Of a stretch of DNA of 64,000 bases, positions 43,280 to 51,453 are shown piece by piece. The stretch lies in assembly GCA_029933125.1 (NCBI GenBank), contig JAOZOU010000001.1, positions 318,073 through 382,072 of the forward strand, in the 5' to 3' direction. The notes beneath the pieces were generated by a model. It did not search any database. It had not been told where the DNA came from and worked only from the letters and a program-made list of their open reading frames with translations. The stretch comes from a bacterium (GTDB lineage: Bacteria; Arandabacterota; Arandabacteria; Arandabacterales; Arandabacteraceae). Position 1 is the stretch's first letter. Every line of letters starts with the position of its first letter. Both the position numbers and the translations under genes were made by a program.

Positions 43280-46200
43280 TCATTTTGACACTGATGCTTC
43301 CCGAATCTGATTTTCTTCTTCTTGAGTTATGACCTTCCTTGCAGCAAGGGCGCGGCCAATTGTTCTTAGAAGCTCCACAACAGAAAATGGCTTGGCAATG
43401 AATCCAAAGCCGTCCTCAGCAAGCTCGCGCCACGATGTTTCGCCATCTGTGTAGCCACTTGTAAGCACAATTGCAACTTTGTCGTTTCGTGCCTTCACCT
43501 CATTTGCAAGTTCGACACCTGAGCCGTCCGGCAAAACAACATCTGTAAGGACCAGATCGAAGGTATACTCTTCAAGAAACTTGCGGGCTTCATTGCAGGT
43601 TTGAGCCTTGGTAACTTCATAACCGTTCTCAGAAAGGATTCTAACAAAGAGTGTCATCACGGATTCCTCGTCTTCGACAACGAGGATTCTCGATCCTTTG
43701 CCTTTGAGATCGGCTGAGGCAGGCGGTTTTGGCTCACTGAGCGGTGCCTCAAGAACCGCTGGTAGATAGACCCTGAAGGTTGTCCCAACATCTTTTCGAC
43801 TTTCGACTTCGATTCTGCCGCCGTGCTGTTCAACTATGCCATGAACAACTGCGAGCCCCAATCCACCTCCATGTTTTGACCGCTTGGTCGTAAAGAATGG
43901 TTCAAATATGTGCTTGAGGGTTTCCTTGTCCATGCCTACGCCTGTATCGTCAACGGTGATACAAACAAACTCCTGCTCCTCTGGACTATCTTGCTTGATG
44001 TGAGCCTTAAGCCTCGAATTGTGGGTGGCTATTGTGATCTTGCCACCATCAGGCATGGCTTCCTTCGCATTGAGCACAAGGTTCATTATCACCTGTTCAA
44101 TATTGCGTCTGTCTCCCTTCACTCGCCAGGCTTGAGGATCGAGCTTCGTCTCAATGGTTATGCTCTCTCCAATCAGCCGGGAAAGCATCGTGGTCATACC
44201 GTTGACTATTGCATTGATATCTACAAGTGTTGTCTCCATTGGGTGACTTCTGCCGAAGAGCAGCAGCTGCCGAGTGAGATCAGCAGCACGGTCACTAGCC
44301 TTCTTTATTTGCCTGAGATCACAAGCCATCTTACTTCCCTTGTTGACCTTTGTAAGCACGAGTTCAGCGTAACCACGAATCGTTGCAAGCAGGTTGTTGA
44401 ACTCATGGGCAATGCCACCAGCAAGAGCCCCGAGGGCTTCCATCTTTTGAGCTTGCTGTAGCTGAAGCTGTACAACTTGTTTTTCCTTCTCAATACGGGC
44501 TCGCTCACGTTCCTTAGCCTCACTCCGGAGACGCTCATGTATTATAGGGGCGATATTTCGTGTGATGCGCTCTAGCATCTGTACGTCTTCTGGAGCCAGC
44601 TGGCTCGGACAATCACCGATACCAAGTATGCCAACGAGCTGGCTTTCAAGCATAAGCGGAGTAATAGCGACATTCCTGAGTTTGTGCTTATCATCATAAG
44701 TTGGAATTTCTCCTTCAGCCGTGAGTGTTCGCCTGACAGCAAGCGCTTGCTTCCAAGTATCTTCAAGCGAATGCCTGTCCACCTTTTCCCCACTCGATGC
44801 TGAAGCCCCGTCACTTAATGATAAACTATGGAAAGTAATTTCATCGTTACCGATGAAGACTCCAAGACATCCATATCCAGCCCTGAGGGCTGATGTGATT
44901 ATCTTGAGAGTCTCACTCCAGACTTCCTCACCATGGGTGGTTACGAAGGTGGATGCTATTTCATGACATATGCGAAGCTCTCTCTCAGAGCGTTGCAGAC
45001 CTAGCTCAGCCCGCTTGCGTTCAGAGATATCCTCAATGAAGCCATCGATTCGCGTAATTTCACCCTTGGAATTGAGGATAGGATTAGCCCTGTAACGAAC
45101 CCACTTTGTTTTCCCACTTTTCGTGACAATGCGATACTCCTCGTTTATGGAGGTCTTGTTGGCAAGACTGCGTTTGATATTGGCTTCCACTCGCTCACGA
45201 TCGCCAGGATGCATTATGCTTTTCCAGAGCTCAGCATCCTCAAGAAACTCGTGAGGTGAGTAACCTGTTAAGTCTTTGACTTTTCCCGAGACAAATAGAC
45301 AACTCGCGAAGGGATTGCTGCCACTTGAATAGACGACCACAGGGATATTCTCGCTAAGAAGCCTGTATCTTTCCTCACTGCGGCGTAGTGCTTCCTGTGC
45401 CTTGCGTTCGGCTGTGACATCTATGCATACTCCAATCCAGCGGGTAATCTTCCCAGTCTCACCAAGAACGGGTTGGCCTTTGCTAAGCCAATGAAGCCAA
45501 TGGCCATCCTTATGCTTCACACGATATTCATATCTTATCGGGTGGCACGATGTGCGGTGAAATTCGACAGCTTCTTCAAGCCAACGACGATCCTCAGGAT
45601 GGATGAGCGCTAGCCAGCCCTCTATGGTTCTTGGTATATCACCAGGTGCATAACCTAAAAGACCGGCTATATCTCCATACCATGTGAGCTCATCACTTGC
45701 CACTTCCCATGTATAAACGATGTCACTACCCAGCTCGGCCGCAATCCTCAATCTCTCCTCAATTGCAAGTCGCTCGCTTACGTCTTTTACTACTCCAACC
45801 AGACCCAGGATGTTGCCCTCTTCATCCCGCATTACTGCGCTGCTCACCTCGACCGGGATCTTTTGCCCATCCTTGATCACTATCTTGTATCGGTAATCAA
45901 TTGTGGTCCCGTGCTCCATCAGATATTGCATGTCAGCTCTGGCCCGGTCCCTATCCTCCGGAGCAAGCAGCTGCAGCACATCCTTACCAATGACCTCACC
46001 TGCATCCCTGAACCTTCCGAGCCTTACGCCTGCCTCATTGATGTGAGTTATCTTGCCGGCAAGGTTAGCAACCACCATAGCCTCACTAGAAGCGGCAAAG
46101 GCAGCCGAAAGATACTCTAGGCACTCCTGCTGCTCTTTTCTCTGGGTAATGTCCTGACCGAGGCTAAGGATGCCAAGGAGTTTTCCTTTAGTATCCCTTA

Positions 46201-46705
46201 CGGCAGTGTTGCGCCACGAGAGGGTATAGAGCTTGCGATCCTTGCCGACCAAGGAACCCTCAAAAGGGTCGTCACCCCGTGAGTCGCCTCGAACGAAACC
46301 CTCAAGAAAGCGCCTGGCTGCATCTCTGGTATCATCGGAGAAAAGATCGAGCCAGATCTCTCCAACCAAGTCCTCCATCTCAAGACCAATGATTCTGCAA
46401 AGCATAGGATTGGCATAATAGATCCTTAAATCGGGTTTGAGAAAAACAGCAGCTACCCTTGCATCCCGAAAGTACATCTCAAGGATTTCATCATCGATGA
46501 GCAGCATTGGCTTTCGAAGGTAGTTTGTCACGATCAAGAAGATAAGAAGTGTGCCAGCAGTGGCAGCGCCCAGCTTAACTGCCTGTTTGAGACGGAAGAA
46601 GCCAGGTGATAGATGCCCACCGAATACATCAAGAAGCAAATCTGTAAGGACGAGTCCGATGACTAAACAGAGGACAACGATTGCGTAGCGATGGCGCTTA
46701 GGCAT
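43280..46705 (-). CDS. Hybrid histidine kinase with two membrane helices, four PAS, GAF and receiver
   Basis: AGGAGG six bases before the ATG. Two membrane helices (YAIVVLCLVIGLVLTDLLL; LGAATAGTLLIFLIVTNYL) with a short external loop suggest it senses the cytoplasm or membrane. Four PAS domains follow (about residues 75-560), then a GAF-like domain (about 580-730) and HisKA with the phospho-His in AGGIAHEFNNLLATIRGYAE. Next are HATPase (MNLVLNAKEAMPDGGKITI, DDTGVGMDKETLKHIFEPFF, HGGGLGLAVVHG) and a C-terminal receiver (ILVVEDEESVMTLF, Asp in LVLTDVVLPDGSG, Lys in FIAKPFS). Heads the signalling operon with the second kinase and two response regulators. Signal unknown. Confidence 0.93.
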   Translation of the reverse strand: MPKRHRYAIVVLCLVIGLVLTDLLLDVFGGHLSPGFFRLKQAVKLGAATAGTLLIFLIVTNYLRKPMLLIDDEILEMYFRDARVAAVFLKPDLRIYYANPMLCRIIGLEMEDLVGEIWLDLFSDDTRDAARRFLEGFVRGDSRGDDPFEGSLVGKDRKLYTLSWRNTAVRDTKGKLLGILSLGQDITQRKEQQECLEYLSAAFAASSEAMVVANLAGKITHINEAGVRLGRFRDAGEVIGKDVLQLLAPEDRDRARADMQYLMEHGTTIDYRYKIVIKDGQKIPVEVSSAVMRDEEGNILGLVGVVKDVSERLAIEERLRIAAELGSDIVYTWEVASDELTWYGDIAGLLGYAPGDIPRTIEGWLALIHPEDRRWLEEAVEFHRTSCHPIRYEYRVKHKDGHWLHWLSKGQPVLGETGKITRWIGVCIDVTAERKAQEALRRSEERYRLLSENIPVVVYSSGSNPFASCLFVSGKVKDLTGYSPHEFLEDAELWKSIMHPGDRERVEANIKRSLANKTSINEEYRIVTKSGKTKWVRYRANPILNSKGEITRIDGFIEDISERKRAELGLQRSERELRICHEIASTFVTTHGEEVWSETLKIITSALRAGYGCLGVFIGNDEITFHSLSLSDGASASSGEKVDRHSLEDTWKQALAVRRTLTAEGEIPTYDDKHKLRNVAITPLMLESQLVGILGIGDCPSQLAPEDVQMLERITRNIAPIIHERLRSEAKERERARIEKEKQVVQLQLQQAQKMEALGALAGGIAHEFNNLLATIRGYAELVLTKVNKGSKMACDLRQIKKASDRAADLTRQLLLFGRSHPMETTLVDINAIVNGMTTMLSRLIGESITIETKLDPQAWRVKGDRRNIEQVIMNLVLNAKEAMPDGGKITIATHNSRLKAHIKQDSPEEQEFVCITVDDTGVGMDKETLKHIFEPFFTTKRSKHGGGLGLAVVHGIVEQHGGRIEVESRKDVGTTFRVYLPAVLEAPLSEPKPPASADLKGKGSRILVVEDEESVMTLFVRILSENGYEVTKAQTCNEARKFLEEYTFDLVLTDVVLPDGSGVELANEVKARNDKVAIVLTSGYTDGETSWRELAEDGFGFIAKPFSVVELLRTIGRALAARKVITQEEENQIREASVSK

Positions 46706-46794
46706 ACATTTCCTCCTTGTTCAATTATCGGCAGGTCCTCAAGGTGGGTTTAGGAGAAGCCTTCTCGAAGTGGCAGCACAACGGTTGTCTATGC

Positions 46795-47544
46795 CTAAGA
46801 GGCTGGCTTCATCGCTTCAAAGACAAGAGCATAGGCTCCGAATATGCCGTACCACGGCTTGTGAAGGTGATACATCCGGATGACAAAACCCATTCGCGCA
46901 AGATTAACAAGCATCTCAAGGGCAAAGATTCTGTGAACGAGAGCTCCCTTCTTGCGGATGGGATCACGGTGAAAGATGGGGTCTTTAGTCAATATCACTC
47001 TGCCTCTCAGATCAATGATGGTGCGTATCTCATCGAGAACCCGATCTGGATGAAAAGGAACGGTGAAGATATGCCTGCCTCCGGGTTTGAGAACTCTGAA
47101 TACCTCACGATGCGCACGATAGGGATCAGGAATATGCTCGAAAACATCCGATGATATCACAAGGTCCACTGTCTCATCACCAAGTCCAAGCCGCATGAGA
47201 TCCTGATGCATGATACCTCTTACCATCTCTCCCGGTTCGTAATCTTCTCCGAAGTATTCGCTCGAAATATAATTCTCCATTCCAACCAGTTGTCTGTGGA
47301 TCGCACCACCTGCCTCGGTGTTATAGATCACATAGCCGTCAAGACGGTGAAGATCCCTGAGGGAACGAACTTTCACACCTGTTGCGGAAGCCACGGCGCT
47401 GCAGATCACAACCGCCAACTGGCGCTGCCTGTTGGTTGAACCACACCTTATGCACCTGCATCTTTCCCTGATGTTGCCTCTTATCCTAACAATCACGGTC
47501 AGGCTTCCGCAGACGGGGCACCTTGCCGGTGCAGCAATAGTCAT
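46795..47544 (-). CDS. Zinc-ribbon plus SAM-dependent methyltransferase
   Basis: I start at ATG 47544 (MTIAAPARCPVCG) because residues further upstream do not resemble protein of this family; the ribosome site there is weak. An N-terminal Cys4 ribbon (CPVCGS...RCRCIRCGS, about residues 8-40) precedes a class I methyltransferase: a degenerate SAM site (YVIYNTEAGGAIHRQ), DLVISSDVFEHIPDPYRAH and FRVLKPGGRHIFTVPFH. A basic C-terminal half ends WYGIFGAYALVFEAMK. Ribbon-plus-methyltransferase proteins of this kind often sit in polysaccharide or glycan loci. Substrate unknown. It follows pfkA on the same strand. Confidence 0.8.
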   Translation of the reverse strand: MTIAAPARCPVCGSLTVIVRIRGNIRERCRCIRCGSTNRQRQLAVVICSAVASATGVKVRSLRDLHRLDGYVIYNTEAGGAIHRQLVGMENYISSEYFGEDYEPGEMVRGIMHQDLMRLGLGDETVDLVISSDVFEHIPDPYRAHREVFRVLKPGGRHIFTVPFHPDRVLDEIRTIIDLRGRVILTKDPIFHRDPIRKKGALVHRIFALEMLVNLARMGFVIRMYHLHKPWYGIFGAYALVFEAMKPAS

Positions 47545-47718
47545 TCTCCTAGCAATAAGCTCCTGCCACGACGATTTTCTGGCCAGCGGAAAGAGGGCGA
47601 AAGGTCTGAGCCTGCATGGGATTACAGGTCGCTGTTCAGCTCCCTTCGTATCGAATCCCTTGTGCTCCAAACTCGTCGATGTGGGTGATATCGTAGAGCA
47701 TGAGTCCATTTGTAACCT

Positions 47719-48873
47719 CTATGCAGGCGTGCCAGCGAATGTCTCCTTGCGGCCATCAGCTTGGCATGTCTCGAAGCCGTCGCCGAAGGATACTGCTGTA
47801 GCCCGAGTTGCTCTTATGATGTCACTCTCGGGATCAACAAGTCTCTGCTTACCGGCTATCTTTGCAATTGGAACCGTACCTATCTCGTTGTTCCGAACGA
47901 CAACCATGGTACCCGTCTCGCCCCGCACCAGCGCATTGACAGCTTCAACACCCAGCCTCGTGCAAAGCACACGATCGCTTGCTGTAGGGGTGCCACCACG
48001 CTGGATATGGCCAAGAACGATCGCTCTACACTCAGCCCTTACCTTTCCTTCGAGCTCATTGCAGAGCCATCGCGCAATGCCCCCAAGTCTTACAGGCTCA
48101 GCGCTGTCTTTCACAATTCTTTCAACAAATTGTTTGCCACCGACAGGGCGCGCTCCTTCGGCAGCACAGATGATCGTGGAACGCCTGCCATAGCGTTCTC
48201 TCTCATCAATTGCCTCCACGATGGCTTCAACTCTGAATGGGATCTCAGGGATGAGAATGATATCCGCTCCTCCTGCCAGTCCTGCCTCAAGGGCAATCCA
48301 ACCAGCATTTCTTCCCATAGTCTCAACAACGAGAATACGATGATGGCTACTAGCAGTTGTCTGAAGTCGATCTATGGCCTCAGTGGCTATCGCCACTGCT
48401 GTATCGAAGCCAAAAGTGCGGTCGGTCTCAGGAATGTCATTGTCAATCGTCTTTGGGACACCAACAATAGGGATTCCCTTGCGCTCAACGAACTTGTTGG
48501 CAATTGCCATCGTTCCGTCGCCGCCGATAACCACAAGCCCATCGAGTCCAAGATGTTCTATATTCTGAACAACCTCATCAGAGAGATCTTCAACGACTAG
48601 CTTCCCACACACGATACGTCTATATTCAAAGGGGTCTCCCTTATTGGTTGAACCCAACACTGTGCCACCTCTGAAAAGCAATCCCTTTACATCGTCCATC
48701 TTGAGCCGTCGAGCCTTGGGTATGCCAAGGAGGCCATCAAAAGAGTCGTAGATTCCAAAAACCTCAAGTCCGTATTCCACGATTGCACACTTCGTAACCG
48801 CCCTTATGACCGAGTTTAGTCCAGGGCAGTCACCGCCACAGGTCAAGATGCCGATCCGTTTTATCGTCTTCAT
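47719..48873 (-). CDS. pfkA: 6-phosphofructokinase with mixed ATP/PPi signature
   Basis: Phosphorylates fructose 6-phosphate. ATG 48873 has AGAGGT upstream; a GTG three codons earlier is possible. Motifs: GILTCGGDCPGLNSVIR, GGDGTMAIANKF (Gly123, the E. coli Gly104 position, as in ATP-dependent enzymes), VPKTIDNDI (Lys144, the E. coli Gly124 position, where Lys is typical of PPi-dependent enzymes; catalytic Asp147), ETMGRNAGWIALEAGLA and GHIQRGGTPTASDR. Gly+Lys together occurs in some ATP-dependent enzymes such as those of trypanosomatids, so the phosphate donor cannot be read off safely. It follows glucan phosphorylase by 12 bases, joining glycogen breakdown to glycolysis. Confidence 0.93.
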   Translation of the reverse strand: MKTIKRIGILTCGGDCPGLNSVIRAVTKCAIVEYGLEVFGIYDSFDGLLGIPKARRLKMDDVKGLLFRGGTVLGSTNKGDPFEYRRIVCGKLVVEDLSDEVVQNIEHLGLDGLVVIGGDGTMAIANKFVERKGIPIVGVPKTIDNDIPETDRTFGFDTAVAIATEAIDRLQTTASSHHRILVVETMGRNAGWIALEAGLAGGADIILIPEIPFRVEAIVEAIDERERYGRRSTIICAAEGARPVGGKQFVERIVKDSAEPVRLGGIARWLCNELEGKVRAECRAIVLGHIQRGGTPTASDRVLCTRLGVEAVNALVRGETGTMVVVRNNEIGTVPIAKIAGKQRLVDPESDIIRATRATAVSFGDGFETCQADGRKETFAGTPA

Positions 48874-48885
48874 GTCTTTCACCTC

Positions 48886-51453
48886 TTAGCCATCAGCCCA
48901 TCTGATGAGACCGAGCTGTAAAGCGTGCTTGAAACGTTTCCTTGATGGGATGACTCTCGCTGTAAGCCCCTGGTTTCCACCTTCCCTGCACGGAATCAGA
49001 GCACGGTAAATATGGATACCATCAACTTGGCTCTCGGGTAGCATTTCTATGATTTCAGGCTTGGCTATCTTCTCGAAGGGATCGAGCTCACCAAAGTAGA
49101 CTTCTACGGTAACATCGGCAGGATCGAGTCCACCAAGATTGACCCTGGCAATAACCGGTATGCGACTCCCAACACGTTCCTCACCTGTTATCTCCGCCGT
49201 AACCTCCTCAATCCTCACACTGCCCCAGAGTTGCCGCAGCTTTGCTATCCACCTTACACAGTCTTTTACCTCGCCAAAACCTTCCTTCTTGAGGCTTTCG
49301 AATTCATCGATTGCAGGCAGATAGAACTTCCTTGCATATTCCTTGACCATACGATCGGTGTTGAAGAAGTGGCAGAGATTGCGCATCGATCGCTTCATCA
49401 TTGATATCCACTGCCTGGGAAGTCCATCACGACCGCGCTGATAGAAAAGCGGGATGATCTCCCTTTCAAGCAAATCATAAAGGGCGTTAGCCTCCACATG
49501 ATTCTGGTAATCAAGATTGGCGTACTCCTCACCCTTACCAATTGCCCATCCTATCTCAGGCGTGTAGGCCTCATTCCACCATCCGTCAATTGTGCTGACG
49601 TTTAGTCCACCATTGGGAACAACCTTCATTCCGCTCGTGCCACTTGCCTCCATGGGCCTAAGTGGTGTGTTGAGCCATACGTCAACCCCCTCAACAAGGT
49701 AGCGTGAGACAATCATATTGTAATCCTCGACAAAGACGATGTGATTGGAAAGGTCCTCCTGACGAGCGAAATGGATTATCTTGCGAATCAATTCCTTTCC
49801 TTGATTGTCACGGGGGTGGGCTTTTCCTGAGAAGATTATCTGGACAGGTTTCTCGGGATTTGTCAGAATGCGCTTGAGGCGATCGGGATCCTTGAGAAGC
49901 AAGTCGGCTCGCTTATAGGTTGCGAATCTTCTTGCAAAGCCAATTGTAAGTGCTGAAGGATCAAGCACCTCTTCAGCCTTGGCGATGGCTTCGCGCGAAG
50001 CTCCCTGATTTGCAAGCTGTCTCGCCAGGCACCTTCGAACAAAGGCAACAAGACGCTCTCTCCTTCGCTCGTGTGTACGCCAGAGTTCAGCATCAGGTAT
50101 GCGCCAAACGCCTTCCCAGATGGTCTCATCAGTCGGTCTGTCAATCCAGCTCGAGCCGAGATAGCGGTTAAAAAGTGAGGCCATATCACGTGATACCCAG
50201 GAGCCGATGTGAATGCCATTTGTGACATGATCTATCGGCAATTCATCAAAGGGAACATCTGGCCACATATTTTCCCACATACGCCTCGATACGTCACGGT
50301 GGAGAAGACTTACGCCGTTCACTATGGCTGATTGTCTTATAGCCAGACGCGCCATGTTGAAGCCTTCATTGCCAGCATGTGGACTTAGTCTGCCCATCCT
50401 GAGAAAATCTTCCATCGAAATGCCCATCTGGCTGATATAGTTTCCAAGATGGGCTTCAACAAGGTTCCTCGGAAATTCATCGATCCCGGCAGGCACAGGC
50501 GTATGGGTTGTGAAGATGTTTGATCTGCGAGCAAGCTCCTGAGCCTCCTCAAAGCTCAAGCCTTGCTCATTCATGAGTTGCCTTATGCGCTCGATTGCCA
50601 GGAATGCTGAATGCCCCTCATTCATATGATAGACAACGGGGCTAATACCTAGGGCTCTAAGCATCCTTACGCCACCAATCCCGAGAACTATCTCCTGCCT
50701 TATCCTCATATCGAGGTCCCCGCTGTAAAGCTGGCAAGTAATGAGGCGCTGAGGTTCGCTGTTCTCAGGTATGTTCGTATCGAGAAGTAGGAGCCAGTTT
50801 CTCCCGACTTCAACCTTCCAACATCTCACCTTCACCTTCTCATTGCCGACGTCAACTTCAACTGTCCTTGCATTGCCTTCTTCATCGAGGATGGGTCTGA
50901 CGGGAAGGTTGAAAAAGTCGTTGGCAGCCTCTTTCTCCTGCTGCCACCCGTCCATATTGAGATACTGACGAAAATAGCCTTGCTGATATAGGAGTCCTAT
51001 TCCCACAACTGGCACGCCTAGGTCGCTTGAGGATTTGAGGAAGTCACCAGCAAGGATTCCCAGACCACCAGAGTAGATGCGTAAACACTCGGTTAGCCCC
51101 CACTCGGCAGAGAAGTAAGCAATAAGGGGAGAGGTAGTTCTTCGGAACTTACTGAACCACGTACTTGTTTCGCTTAAGTATTTTTCATATGATGCCCTGA
51201 CTCTAGCGAAATGCTCGAGGAAGGCTTCATCTGAAAGCAATGTCCGAAAGCGTTCCTGGGAAAGCCTATTGAGCATTACAATTGGGTTGTGAAAGCTCTC
51301 CTCCCAGAGATCCTCATCAAGCCTTCTAAAAAGATCAATTGCCTCGTGATCCCAGCACCAGAGTAAGTTGTACGCAAGTTGTTCAAGTCCAGCGAGTTCG
51401 TCGGGGATAGAAGGCCTAACATTGAATCTGATCACATGGCTAACGCTGTTCAT
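48886..51453 (-). CDS. glgP: Alpha-glucan (glycogen/maltodextrin) phosphorylase
   Basis: GT35 enzyme releasing glucose 1-phosphate from alpha-glucans. The N-terminus matches the DUF3417-bearing form (LAGLEQLAYNLLWCWDHEAI). Landmarks: YFSAEWGLTECLRIYSGGLG, YHMNEGHSAFLAIERI, TTHTPVPAGIDEFP, GFARRFATYKRADLLLKD, FSGKAHPRDNQGK, and the PLP loop MEASGTSGMKVVPNGGLN with the Schiff-base Lys. Length (855 aa) is normal for this subfamily. Its start overlaps the stop of the HD-GYP/HDOD gene by four bases, and pfkA follows 12 bases later, so the three are one transcriptional unit. Works downstream of pullulanase or on stored glycogen. Confidence 0.95.
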   Translation of the reverse strand: MNSVSHVIRFNVRPSIPDELAGLEQLAYNLLWCWDHEAIDLFRRLDEDLWEESFHNPIVMLNRLSQERFRTLLSDEAFLEHFARVRASYEKYLSETSTWFSKFRRTTSPLIAYFSAEWGLTECLRIYSGGLGILAGDFLKSSSDLGVPVVGIGLLYQQGYFRQYLNMDGWQQEKEAANDFFNLPVRPILDEEGNARTVEVDVGNEKVKVRCWKVEVGRNWLLLLDTNIPENSEPQRLITCQLYSGDLDMRIRQEIVLGIGGVRMLRALGISPVVYHMNEGHSAFLAIERIRQLMNEQGLSFEEAQELARRSNIFTTHTPVPAGIDEFPRNLVEAHLGNYISQMGISMEDFLRMGRLSPHAGNEGFNMARLAIRQSAIVNGVSLLHRDVSRRMWENMWPDVPFDELPIDHVTNGIHIGSWVSRDMASLFNRYLGSSWIDRPTDETIWEGVWRIPDAELWRTHERRRERLVAFVRRCLARQLANQGASREAIAKAEEVLDPSALTIGFARRFATYKRADLLLKDPDRLKRILTNPEKPVQIIFSGKAHPRDNQGKELIRKIIHFARQEDLSNHIVFVEDYNMIVSRYLVEGVDVWLNTPLRPMEASGTSGMKVVPNGGLNVSTIDGWWNEAYTPEIGWAIGKGEEYANLDYQNHVEANALYDLLEREIIPLFYQRGRDGLPRQWISMMKRSMRNLCHFFNTDRMVKEYARKFYLPAIDEFESLKKEGFGEVKDCVRWIAKLRQLWGSVRIEEVTAEITGEERVGSRIPVIARVNLGGLDPADVTVEVYFGELDPFEKIAKPEIIEMLPESQVDGIHIYRALIPCREGGNQGLTARVIPSRKRFKHALQLGLIRWADG

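Noticed and set aside
47761-48600. A 279-codon plus-strand frame opposite pfkA.
   Set aside because: pfkA is unmistakable on the other strand; the reverse frame has no family pattern.
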